Positions 7,630 through 14,359 are shown, counted from the first letter of the stretch. The stretch: 14,483 nucleotides of DNA from an uncultured Prevotella sp. (GCA_937877595.1 CALFIY010000008.1:1-14483), one strand, 5' to 3'. A program made the numbers and translations. Notes: generated from the letters alone by a model not told the origin.

Positions 7630-8043
7630 ATGAGCATTGCAGGCTTCGACAAATCATTCATCACTTTTCTCGTAGTAGGCGTGGTGAACACGCTGTTCGG
7701 CACGGCGATAATGCTGTTGCTCTACAATCTGGCAGGATGCGGCTACTGGTTCTCGTCGTTCTGCGACTATTTCTTCGGAAGCATCCTGAGTTATTTTCTC
7801 AACCGCCGCTTCACGTTCCATTACACTGGCAATAGCAGGAAAAGCATACTGCGCTTTGCCCTCAACATCATCGTGTGCTACCTGATAGCCTATAGCCTTG
7901 CCCTGCCGCTGACGCGAATGGCACTGGAACAGTTGCACTTGAGCAAAACAGTGGTGGAAAATGTGGCAATGCTCGTCGGAACAGGACTCTTCATGCTTAT
8001 AAACTATCTCGGACAGAAATTCTTTGCATTCAGAAAAGCATAA
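7630..8043 (+). CDS. GtrA family membrane protein (putative polyprenyl-phosphate-sugar flippase)
   Basis: The 137-residue protein has four membrane segments, at about residues 10-31, 38-57, 74-96 and 108-127, and typical GtrA sequence: FLVVGVVNTLFGTAIMLLLY (13-32), ILSYFLNRRFTFHY (52-65), and the C-terminal MLINYLGQKFFAFRK. GtrA proteins are thought to flip undecaprenyl-phosphate-linked sugars so that an outer transferase can use them. The next gene, 12 bases on, is a GtrB-type transferase, the classic partner. ATG 7630 is chosen over the in-frame GTG 7615 because of the purine-rich site just before it and the promoter position. Confidence 0.9.
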   Translation: MSIAGFDKSFITFLVVGVVNTLFGTAIMLLLYNLAGCGYWFSSFCDYFFGSILSYFLNRRFTFHYTGNSRKSILRFALNIIVCYLIAYSLALPLTRMALEQLHLSKTVVENVAMLVGTGLFMLINYLGQKFFAFRKA

Positions 8044-8055
8044 CAAAAATCAGAA

Positions 8056-9009
8056 ATGAAAAAAGTAAGCATTCTCATACCCTGCTACAACGAGGAGGCA
8101 TCGCTGCCTGCCATGTACGACGCTCTGGAGAAACTGATGAACGACAATACCGACTACGCATGGGAAATTCTGATGGTCAACGACGGCAGCAGCGACCACA
8201 CACTGGAAGTTGTCAAGCAACTGCGCAGTAAGGACGAACGGATATGCTACATCGACCTGTCGCGCAACTTTGGCAAGGAGAATGCCATGCTTGCAGGCTT
8301 CGACTATGCCACTGGCGACTGTCTCGTCATAATGGATGCCGACCTTCAGCACCCGCCGCACCTTGTTCCTGACATGCTGAAAATCTGGGAACAGGGCTAC
8401 GACGATGTCTACGCCAAGCGCATCACACGCGGAAAGGAGAGTTGGCTTCGCAAAAAGGCTTCGCTGCTCTACTATCACCTGCTGCAGAAAACCACACGCG
8501 TCGAAATACTGGAGAATGTAGGCGATTTCCGACTGCTCGACCGTAAGTGTATCAACGCCTTAAAGCAGTTGCGCGAGACACAGCGCTATACCAAGGGAAT
8601 GTATTGCTGGATAGGTTTCCGCAAACACGAGATTATGTTTGAACAGGGCGACCGCGTTGCAGGTCAGTCGTCATTTAATTTTTTCCGCCTGCTCAATCTC
8701 GCCATCGACGGCATCACGTCGTTCACCACGGCACCGCTAAGGATTTCGACAGTAATGGGACTTATCATCTCACTTGTCGCTTTTCTCTTCATGTGCTACG
8801 TTCTGCTGACGACACTAATCTGGGGAGACCCCGTACAGGGCTACCCGACATTGATGACAGTGATATTGTTCCTGGGAGGAGTGCAACTGCTGTCGCTGGG
8901 AATAATAGGAGAATACCTGGGCCGCATTTTCCACGAGACAAAAGAGCGTCCCGTCTACGTAGTACGCGAGACAGGAGGCGTGGAAGTCAGCCAGCCCAGC
9001 GAGAAGTGA
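8056..9009 (+). CDS. GtrB/DPM1-type polyprenyl-phosphate glycosyltransferase (GT2 with two C-terminal membrane segments)
   Basis: The 317-residue protein starts with a GT2 domain: VSILIPCYNEEASLP (4-18), VNDGSSD (41-47), and DADLQHPP (94-101) with the metal-binding DAD. The family-specific ENVGDFRLLDRK (153-164), RYTKGMYCWIGF (177-188) and SSFNFFRLLNLAIDGITSFT (205-224) follow, then two membrane segments (about 231-253 and 265-287) and a short basic/acidic tail. Enzymes of this type (GtrB, ArnC, dolichol-phosphate mannose synthase) move a sugar from a nucleotide donor to a polyprenyl phosphate. It is in an operon with the GtrA flippase gene. The sugar cannot be read from the sequence. Its last 23 bases overlap the convergent deacetylase gene. 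Confidence 0.93.
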   Translation: MKKVSILIPCYNEEASLPAMYDALEKLMNDNTDYAWEILMVNDGSSDHTLEVVKQLRSKDERICYIDLSRNFGKENAMLAGFDYATGDCLVIMDADLQHPPHLVPDMLKIWEQGYDDVYAKRITRGKESWLRKKASLLYYHLLQKTTRVEILENVGDFRLLDRKCINALKQLRETQRYTKGMYCWIGFRKHEIMFEQGDRVAGQSSFNFFRLLNLAIDGITSFTTAPLRISTVMGLIISLVAFLFMCYVLLTTLIWGDPVQGYPTLMTVILFLGGVQLLSLGIIGEYLGRIFHETKERPVYVVRETGGVEVSQPSEK

Positions 9010-9778
9010 AGTCGGCATAAGTCACAAACTCTGCCCCATCCGACTTCAGCATCCTGACAAGTTTTTCAAGCCTCTCCACCATCTTCTGACCACTGTTGCG
9101 GCGGATGATAAACGGAGCGCGCATCTCCGGATGGTCACACAGTTCGTAGAATTCCCACGGATGGAAATACGTTGCGAAGTGTCCGTCGTGCCGGAGCGTG
9201 CGCCTCACAAGTGAGTGATACATCCACTGTGGCAGGTTGTGCAGTGAGAGCCAGAAAAGCGGAAATCGCAACAGCGGCGTGACCGATGCCGGAATCTGCA
9301 GCACGCCGCTCTTCATAAACGGCGTGCGCGGAGCCGTGAGATGCATGTAACGCCCGGGGATAAATGCCGGATTGAGCGAAGAATTGTACGTGTAGCCCAC
9401 CCTGCGTATCTCCTCGTCGTCGACGGGAAACATTCGGGGCTGGCGATAGCCTTTTGCCTCGCGGCCACTGACGCTCTCCACTATGCGCTTCGACTCTGCA
9501 AAATCCGTAGCACGTGGCTGCCAGTGGTCTACACCATGGCAGGCTACCTCATGGCCTTCCTCCAGAATACGGTGGACGATTTGGGGAGCCTGTTCGGCAA
9601 AGTTGCCAGTACAGAAAAACGTTGCCTTGACGCCATTGCGCCGCAACACATCGAGTATCTTCTGAGTGCCCTCAACCGACACTTTCATGCCATCCGCCAG
9701 CGAGAAGTCAACGCCATGCTCGCGCGGCAGATCGCACTCCTCTGTGTCAAAACTTAACAATACTTGCCGCTTCTTCAT
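8987..9778 (-). CDS. Polysaccharide deacetylase (NodB homology domain)
   Basis: The 263-residue protein lacks a signal peptide and begins directly with motif 1, LLSFDTEECDLP (7-18, catalytic Asp11). Metal-binding HGVDH (81-85) forms motif 2, GYRQPRMFPVDDE (110-122) motif 3, and TYFHPWEFYEL (203-213) supplies the late histidine. The layout resembles the PuuE/DUF3473 branch, whose members include deacetylases in exopolysaccharide loci. The expected reaction is zinc-dependent removal of N-acetyl groups from an amino sugar, probably on a lipid-linked or cytoplasmic precursor given the absence of export signals. It has its own promoter (9801-9808) and converges on the GtrB-type gene with a 23-base overlap. 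In this neighbourhood a role in glycan modification fits, but that is inference. Confidence 0.88.
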   Translation of the reverse strand: MKKRQVLLSFDTEECDLPREHGVDFSLADGMKVSVEGTQKILDVLRRNGVKATFFCTGNFAEQAPQIVHRILEEGHEVACHGVDHWQPRATDFAESKRIVESVSGREAKGYRQPRMFPVDDEEIRRVGYTYNSSLNPAFIPGRYMHLTAPRTPFMKSGVLQIPASVTPLLRFPLFWLSLHNLPQWMYHSLVRRTLRHDGHFATYFHPWEFYELCDHPEMRAPFIIRRNSGQKMVERLEKLVRMLKSDGAEFVTYADFTSRWAG

Positions 9779-9800
9779 TCGTCAATACATTTTTACGGAG

Positions 9801-9808
9801 CAAAGTTA
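9801..9808 (-). promoter_or_regulatory. -7 element TAACTTTG for the deacetylase gene
   Basis: On the minus strand TAACTTTG is 22 bases upstream of ATG 9778. No TTTG is present at the -33 distance. It lies in the 253-base region 9779-10031 between divergent genes, which also carries the FKBP operon promoter and a duplicated segment. Confidence 0.62.
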
Positions 9809-9867
9809 CGCAATTTGATGCATTTGTCACGAGAAATGCGAAAAAATTAAACTTTTTGAATGTTTTC

Positions 9868-9889
9868 TCTCTCGCTTATTCGTAACTTT
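9868..9889. repeat. 22-bp direct repeat, copy 1 (degenerate promoter)
   Basis: These 22 bases, beginning tctctcgc and ending cgtaacttt, are identical to 9952-9973, 84 bases downstream. In this copy the box reads TAACTTTTTG, two bases longer than the consensus, and no well-spaced -33 element is visible, so it looks like a decayed or non-functional duplicate. Confidence 0.85.
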
Positions 9890-9891
9890 TT

Positions 9892-9915
9892 GCCTGTAAG
9901 CAAGAACTTACTGGC
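9892..9915. promoter_or_regulatory. Inverted repeat between the two promoter-like copies
   Basis: GCC-T-GTAAG and CTTAC-T-GGC face each other across a six-base loop (CAAGAA). This gives eight pairs with one T-T mismatch. It lies upstream of the working FKBP promoter, about 30 bases before its -33 element. It could be an operator, or a hairpin that stops transcripts from copy 1, but there is no T-run directly after it. Confidence 0.35.
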
Positions 9916-9943
9916 GCTCTGAAATAAAAACAAACGAATTTCT

Positions 9944-9974
9944 TTTGTATTTCTCTCGCTTATTCGTAACTTTG
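9944..9974 (+). promoter_or_regulatory. Bacteroidetes-type promoter for the FKBP operon (within repeat copy 2)
   Basis: TTTG (9944-9947), a 19-base spacer and TAACTTTG (9967-9974) form a near-ideal promoter. The 22-bp repeat copy 2 covers 9952-9973. The leader before ATG 10032 would be about 50 bases, AT-rich, without a Shine-Dalgarno sequence. Confidence 0.78.
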
Positions 9975-10031
9975 CCGCCGTTTTTGTGAGGATTACAACA
10001 CCTATTAAAATATTAATAAGACAGTAACGAA

Positions 10032-10637
10032 ATGGATAAAGTAAGTTATGCTTTGGGCTTGGGCATCGGACGCCAACTGGCACAGATGGGAGCCTCAGAA
10101 CTTAACATCGATGATTTTGCCGCAGCCATAAAGGATGTGATATCAGGCAACGACCTGAAAGTATCAAACCGCGAGGCACAGCAGATAGTGGAAGACTACT
10201 TCGCACAGCAGGAGGAGAAACTCAGCAAGCAGCGTGCCGAACAGGGCAAGCATCACAAGGAGGCTGGCGAGAAGTATCTGGCAGAGAACAGCAAGAAGCC
10301 GGGAGTGGTCACACTGCCCAGCGGTCTGCAGTATCAGGTATTGCAGGAAGGCAACGGCAAGAAGCCGACAGCCAAGGACTCCGTTAAGTGCCACTACGAG
10401 GGCTTCCTCATCGACGGCACGGTATTTGACTCCAGCATACAGCGCGGCGAGCCTGCAGTATTCGGGCTGCAGCAAGTGATAGCAGGCTGGACAGAGGGGT
10501 TGCAACTGATGCAGGAGGGTGCAAAATACCGTTTCTTCATCCCCTACCGCCTTGCCTATGGCGAGGGAGGTGCCGGAAGTTCCATTCCACCTTATGCAGC
10601 ACTCATATTCGACGTGGAACTCATCGAGGTGAAGTAA
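10032..10637 (+). CDS. FKBP-type peptidyl-prolyl cis-trans isomerase, no signal peptide
   Basis: The 201-residue protein has an FkpA/FklB-like layout: a helical N-terminal dimerisation part (1-85, starting KVSYALGLGIGRQLAQ) and a C-terminal FKBP domain (about 95-201). Residues that line the FKBP12 pocket are all present by alignment: Tyr122, Phe132-Asp133, Phe144, Val149-Ile150, Trp153, Tyr176 and Phe193, with the IPP loop (185-187) intact. It should be active as a prolyl isomerase and foldase. There is no signal peptide or membrane segment, so it is probably cytoplasmic, unlike the two FKBPs that follow. It is the first gene of the operon; the next gene starts after 71 bases containing several inverted repeats and no visible promoter. 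Confidence 0.93.
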   Translation: MDKVSYALGLGIGRQLAQMGASELNIDDFAAAIKDVISGNDLKVSNREAQQIVEDYFAQQEEKLSKQRAEQGKHHKEAGEKYLAENSKKPGVVTLPSGLQYQVLQEGNGKKPTAKDSVKCHYEGFLIDGTVFDSSIQRGEPAVFGLQQVIAGWTEGLQLMQEGAKYRFFIPYRLAYGEGGAGSSIPPYAALIFDVELIEVK

Positions 10638-10640
10638 TTG

Positions 10641-10704
10641 GTTGCAAAGCAACTGCCGACAGTCGGAAATCAAGAATTGAGAATTCTATTAAAAATATAT
10701 TTTT
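10641..10704 (+). repeat. Four consecutive short inverted repeats between FKBP genes 1 and 2
   Basis: In order these are GTTGC-AAA-GCAAC (10641-10653), CCGAC-A-GTCGG (10656-10666), AGAATT-GAG-AATTCT (10673-10687) and the 14-base palindrome made of AAAAATA and TATTTTT (10691-10704). Together they fill nearly the whole 71-base gap. They may form small hairpins in the operon transcript that affect its stability or entry of ribosomes at ATG 10709. No TAnnTTTG promoter is present here. Confidence 0.5.
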
Positions 10705-10708
10705 TACT

Positions 10709-11593
10709 ATGAGAAAATTTGTTTTCGCTGCTGTAGCAGCAGTAGCCGCACTGATGACATTCTCTTGCGGCAACATGTCGCCCAAGGCCAACCTGCGTAG
10801 CGACATCGACACTCTGAGTTATGCCATCGGCATGGCGCAGACAGAAGGTCTGAAGGAATATCTCGTGGCTCGCCTCGGTGTAGACACAGCCTACATCGAC
10901 GAGTTTGTAAAGGGACTTAACGAAGGCGCCAATGCCGGCGACGACAAGCGCAAGGCTGCCTACTATGCCGGTATACAGATCGGCCAGCAGATTAGCAACC
11001 AGATGGTAAGTGGCATAAACCACGAACTTTTTGGCAACGACTCTACACAGACTATCTCGCTGAAGAACTTCATGGCAGGATTTATCAGCGGCACAGTAGG
11101 CAAGGGCGGACTGATGAGCGCCGACTCTGCACAGCACCTGGTACAGGTAATGATGGAAGGCGTCAAGGCCCGCACCATGGAGAAGCAGTTCGGCGAGTAT
11201 AAGAAGGCCGGCGAAGCCTTCCTTGCAGAGAACGCAAAGAAAGACAGCGTGAAGATACTGCCAAGTGGTGTGCAGTATAAGATACTGAAGGAAGGTACTG
11301 GCAAACTGGCCACCGACACTTCCCGCGTGAAGGTTCACTACGAGGGACGCACCTTCGAGGGTAAGGTGTTCGACTCCAGTTACCGCCGCAACACTCCTGC
11401 CGAATTCTTCACCAACCAGGTGATCAAGGGATGGGGCGATGCCATCAAGCACATGCCCGAGGGCTCTGTTTGGGAAGTATATATTCCACAGGAACTGGCT
11501 TACGGCGCACGTCAACAGGGTGCCGACATCAAGCCTTTCTCTGTTCTCATCTTCAAGATTGAACTTCTCGAGGTTGATCCCGTGAAGAAATAA
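10709..11593 (+). CDS. FKBP-type peptidyl-prolyl isomerase, lipoprotein
   Basis: The 294-residue protein starts with a lipoprotein signal ending LMTFSC (Cys20), so it should be anchored in the outer or inner membrane facing the periplasm. A helical N-terminal FKBP_N-like region (about 33-170, beginning TLSYAIGMAQTEGLKEYLV) precedes the FKBP domain (about 185-288). Pocket residues Tyr211, Phe221-Asp222, Val238-Ile239, Trp242, Tyr265 and Phe282 are kept. The loop that reads SSIPPYAA in the first FKBP is here DIKPFSVL, which may alter ligand preference. Its likely role is folding of periplasmic and outer-membrane proteins, like FkpA. The next FKBP, a close paralogue, follows after 14 bases. Confidence 0.93.
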   Translation: MRKFVFAAVAAVAALMTFSCGNMSPKANLRSDIDTLSYAIGMAQTEGLKEYLVARLGVDTAYIDEFVKGLNEGANAGDDKRKAAYYAGIQIGQQISNQMVSGINHELFGNDSTQTISLKNFMAGFISGTVGKGGLMSADSAQHLVQVMMEGVKARTMEKQFGEYKKAGEAFLAENAKKDSVKILPSGVQYKILKEGTGKLATDTSRVKVHYEGRTFEGKVFDSSYRRNTPAEFFTNQVIKGWGDAIKHMPEGSVWEVYIPQELAYGARQQGADIKPFSVLIFKIELLEVDPVKK

Positions 11594-11607
11594 AACGCAC
11601 AACAACG

Positions 11608-12510
11608 ATGAAAAAAATCGTCATCATAGCACTCGCCGTACTGGTGAGTGCTTCTTTCAACACGGTAAGTGCTGGAAAGAAGAAGGACAAGGCGGAAAAG
11701 CAGAAGACCATCGTCCTGGCTTCACGCGCCGACTCACTAAGTTACATGCTCGGCATGGTACAGACACAGGGCATGAAGGAATATCTGCACGACCGCCTGT
11801 CGGTAGACACCGCAGCATGCCTCAACGATTTTCTTCGCGGACTGCGTGAGGCAGTAGATGCCGGAACCGACAAAAGCAAGACTGCCTACATTGCAGGCAT
11901 GCAGATAGGCCACCAGATAGCCACCCAGATGATCAACGGCATCAACAACGACCTGTACGGCCAGAGCAGCACGAAGAGCATCTCGTTGCCTCTCTTCATG
12001 GAAGGCTTTGTGGCAGCCACCGCTGGCCAGCCGACACTCGCCACAATGGAGGAGGCCAACGAAAAGGCCCGCCAGTTGATGGACATCGAAAAGGAGGAGA
12101 CTGCTCTTCGCGAGTATGGCGACAACAAGGTGGCAGGCGAGAAGTTCCTTGCTGAGAATGTCACGAAAGACAGCATACGCGTGCTCGACTGCGGTGTGCA
12201 GTACAAGGTTCTCGTTGAGGGAACCGGCGCAATACCTACGGCACAACAGAAAGTGCGCGTCAACTACGAGGGACGTCTGCTCGACGGCACGGTATTCGAC
12301 TCAAGTTTCAAGCGCAACCGCCCCAACGAGTTCCGTTGCGACCAGGTGATAAAGGGATGGACCGAGGTCCTCACCCACATGCCCGTAGGCTCTACTTGGG
12401 AAGTTTACATCCCACAGGAACTGGCCTATGGCTCGCGCAAGGTGGGCAACGACATCACTCCGTTCTCTATGCTCATCTTCAAGATTGAACTTCTTGACAT
12501 CGTAGAATAA
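11608..12510 (+). CDS. FKBP-type peptidyl-prolyl isomerase, exported
   Basis: The 300-residue protein has a Sec signal peptide (about residues 1-22, cleavage after VSA) with no lipobox, then a lysine-rich linker and the same two-part layout as the preceding gene. The N-terminal helical region begins SLSYMLGMVQTQGMKEYL (43-60) and the FKBP domain spans about 195-300. Pocket residues Tyr220, Phe230-Asp231, Val247-Ile248, Trp251, Tyr274 and Phe291 are present. The stretch STWEVYIPQELAYG and the tail FKIELL nearly match the second FKBP, so the two arose by tandem duplication. It should be a soluble periplasmic foldase. The last 40 bases before the convergent TPR gene hold no terminator that I can recognise. 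Confidence 0.93.
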   Translation: MKKIVIIALAVLVSASFNTVSAGKKKDKAEKQKTIVLASRADSLSYMLGMVQTQGMKEYLHDRLSVDTAACLNDFLRGLREAVDAGTDKSKTAYIAGMQIGHQIATQMINGINNDLYGQSSTKSISLPLFMEGFVAATAGQPTLATMEEANEKARQLMDIEKEETALREYGDNKVAGEKFLAENVTKDSIRVLDCGVQYKVLVEGTGAIPTAQQKVRVNYEGRLLDGTVFDSSFKRNRPNEFRCDQVIKGWTEVLTHMPVGSTWEVYIPQELAYGSRKVGNDITPFSMLIFKIELLDIVE

Positions 12511-12550
12511 GGACGACAGGAAAGAAAGATCCATCTACGGGCGCTACTGC

Positions 12551-14251
12551 TCACTGCGCATACTTGTCTATGAGTTGCTGGGCTTGCTCGTGGCCTAACT
12601 CTTTGGCCTTCAGCAAATGCTGGAGGCCATCTTTTTTCTGTCCTTTCAGACAAAGCGACAGACCGAGAAAGAGATGGCCGTCGCTCACCTCCGGCGCCAG
12701 TTGCACCAGGCGCGCTGCCGTTGCGTTGGCCTCGTCGTACAGGCTAAGGCGCGTCTCAAGCGCGGCCTGTTCAGCAAGATACATTGGCTCCTCGGGCGCC
12801 ATGTCTACGGCGCGGCGAATATCGTCGAGAGCCTGCTGGTAGAGGTGGCCGCCCACCTCAGCCTGCTCGCGCAGATAGTAGAACGGCGCTGCCACGCGCG
12901 AGCCCATCAGTCTGGCGTAGTCGTTATAGTCGACCACGGCGGCGCGATAGCGGCCGGCATCATGCAGAGCCTGCGCGCGTGCCATGATATACGGCGCGGC
13001 AGCGCGGACATAAGGTTTGCCGAACATTGCCACAGCGCTGTCGAGTTGTGCCAACTGCAATTCGCTGTTGCCCAGCCGCGCCTGACATTGCGAGGCAGCG
13101 TAGAAAATGTCGGCAGAACGCAGCGTAGTGCCGCTCAGTTCCTGATAAACAGTGAAAGCATCCTCATACTTCTGCTGGGCGAAGAGCACCTGAGCCTGCA
13201 ACTGTCTGTAGACAGGCATCGGGTTGATGCGGTAGGCCTCGGCAGCCTCGTCGTAGGCGCGCTGCAGTGTCCACGGCTCGTAGCGCTGTTCCGGCTGGTA
13301 GAGTTCCTTCTGGTATATAATGCTGGCATACTGGTAGTGGGCGTCGTCTGTCTTCTCAGCCATCTTGACAGCCTGCCGCATGTCGGCATCGGCGCCAGCG
13401 AAGTCGGCCTGCGACATCTTGTGACGCGCACGATAGGCATAGCCGTCGGTCGCCGTGGGGTACTGGGCAACGAAGCGGTCAAGATAACGCACATACTGCA
13501 TGCTGTCCATTGCCGACGAAGCGACATAAAGAGCCAGCAGCGCATCGTTGATATTGGCTGGTACGGCCTTGTCGACGGCTGTCTGTCGGAAAGTGGCATC
13601 GTTGATAGACAGCGCCGTCATCGACAGTGCGGCAGCGTAGCGCACGTCTATGGCATTACTCTTCCCGTCGGCACCTGATGCTGCATCCTGCATGAGCGCA
13701 ACTACCTCGCCGCGCTCGTTAAGCAGCGGACATCCCACGTTGCCACTGCCTGCGTCGAGGCTGAGAGTATAGTAGGAATACTGCTCCATGAAGTTCTCGA
13801 CACGCGCCACCGTGCCTTGCCGGCTCTGCGCCACGCGCTTGGCGGCATAGGGAAGCATCCACATCGTGGCGCTCTCGCTGGCAGGCGAGGCTGCAACTGT
13901 CACAGGCACTGCTTTGCGTGTGGCAACCTTGAAGCGCGCCACGTCGTACGTATCGTTGGCTCCCAGCAGGCAGTCGAAAGGGCACTCCTTGCCCTGCGCG
14001 TCTATAACCACTGCCGCACGGGCTCCCCTGAACGGGGCAAAACTACTTATGGCCTCGCCGTCGGCACTGACAAAGCAGCCCGTGCTGCTTGCCAGCAGCG
14101 TGCCACTGTCGTCAAAGGTCTTCAGCGTGAATACCGATGCTGCCGCACGCTTTGCCCATGCGGGATTCTGGGCTCCGGCCGTAGCCGTCCACATTGCGGT
14201 TGCCACGAAAACAAGCGTCGCTCTCTGTATAACTTCTCTAAACATTTTCAT
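12551..14251 (-). CDS. Exported protein with degenerate trypsin-like (S1C) domain and TPR repeats
   Basis: From ATG 14251 the protein is 566 residues: a signal peptide (about 1-27, ending ATAGA), a trypsin/HtrA-like domain (about 33-215) and a long helical part rich in TPR-like repeats (about 225-566), for example AYRARHKMSQADFAGADADM and LYDEANATAARLVQLAPE. In the protease domain the frame STGCFVSADGEAISS (56-70) and the catalytic-type Asp103 in YDVARFKV are kept. The His position reads SSFAPF (Ala72), and GNSGGP has become GNVGCP (170-175, Val172 in place of Ser). It is therefore probably not a protease but a binding or scaffold protein. A start at 14275 is also open but overlaps the -7 promoter box, and only 14251 begins a proper signal peptide with AGGA upstream. 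Its partners are unknown. Confidence 0.82.
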   Translation of the reverse strand: MKMFREVIQRATLVFVATAMWTATAGAQNPAWAKRAAASVFTLKTFDDSGTLLASSTGCFVSADGEAISSFAPFRGARAAVVIDAQGKECPFDCLLGANDTYDVARFKVATRKAVPVTVAASPASESATMWMLPYAAKRVAQSRQGTVARVENFMEQYSYYTLSLDAGSGNVGCPLLNERGEVVALMQDAASGADGKSNAIDVRYAAALSMTALSINDATFRQTAVDKAVPANINDALLALYVASSAMDSMQYVRYLDRFVAQYPTATDGYAYRARHKMSQADFAGADADMRQAVKMAEKTDDAHYQYASIIYQKELYQPEQRYEPWTLQRAYDEAAEAYRINPMPVYRQLQAQVLFAQQKYEDAFTVYQELSGTTLRSADIFYAASQCQARLGNSELQLAQLDSAVAMFGKPYVRAAAPYIMARAQALHDAGRYRAAVVDYNDYARLMGSRVAAPFYYLREQAEVGGHLYQQALDDIRRAVDMAPEEPMYLAEQAALETRLSLYDEANATAARLVQLAPEVSDGHLFLGLSLCLKGQKKDGLQHLLKAKELGHEQAQQLIDKYAQ

Positions 14252-14272
14252 TGTCTTTCCTGATTTTGACGG

Positions 14273-14280
14273 CAAAGTTA
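14273..14280 (-). promoter_or_regulatory. -7 element TAACTTTG for the TPR protein gene
   Basis: On the minus strand TAACTTTG lies 21 bases upstream of ATG 14251, with AGGAAAGACA between box and start. No TTTG is seen at -33; instead an imperfect inverted repeat (14293-14323) covers that region. Confidence 0.62.
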
Positions 14281-14292
14281 CGCTACTTTTTT

Positions 14293-14323
14293 GATGTTAG
14301 GGAAACATTCAGGTGAAAACATC
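14293..14323. promoter_or_regulatory. Inverted repeat over the -33 region of the TPR gene promoter
   Basis: GATGTT (14293-14298) and AACATC (14318-14323) face each other across 19 bases, just upstream of the -7 box. The spacing puts the arms at about -20 and -50, a position suited to a regulator. On the minus strand one frame here also reads DDDFKMFSPECFPNIKKVA followed by a stop that coincides with the TA of the -7 box. Whether the signal is at protein, RNA or DNA level is open. Confidence 0.3.
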
Positions 14324-14359
14324 TTAAAATCATCGTCTGCACAGCATTTTCAGCCACTG

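Noticed and set aside
10670..11605. 311-codon open frame on the minus strand opposite the lipoprotein FKBP
   Set aside because: It mirrors a well-supported FKBP gene in an antisense frame. Similar antisense frames lie opposite the other FKBPs, as expected from shared codon use.
12511..12550. Terminator between the third FKBP gene and the convergent TPR gene
   Set aside because: I could find no stem followed by a T-run on either strand in these 40 bases.
12617..13678. 353-codon open frame on the plus strand opposite the TPR protein gene
   Set aside because: It is antisense to the TPR gene, with no promoter box or start context and a composition typical of a shadow frame.
14252..14275. Eight-codon N-terminal extension of the TPR protein from ATG 14275
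   Set aside because: This start lies inside the -7 promoter box, so it would not be in the transcript. The shorter start gives a normal signal peptide.
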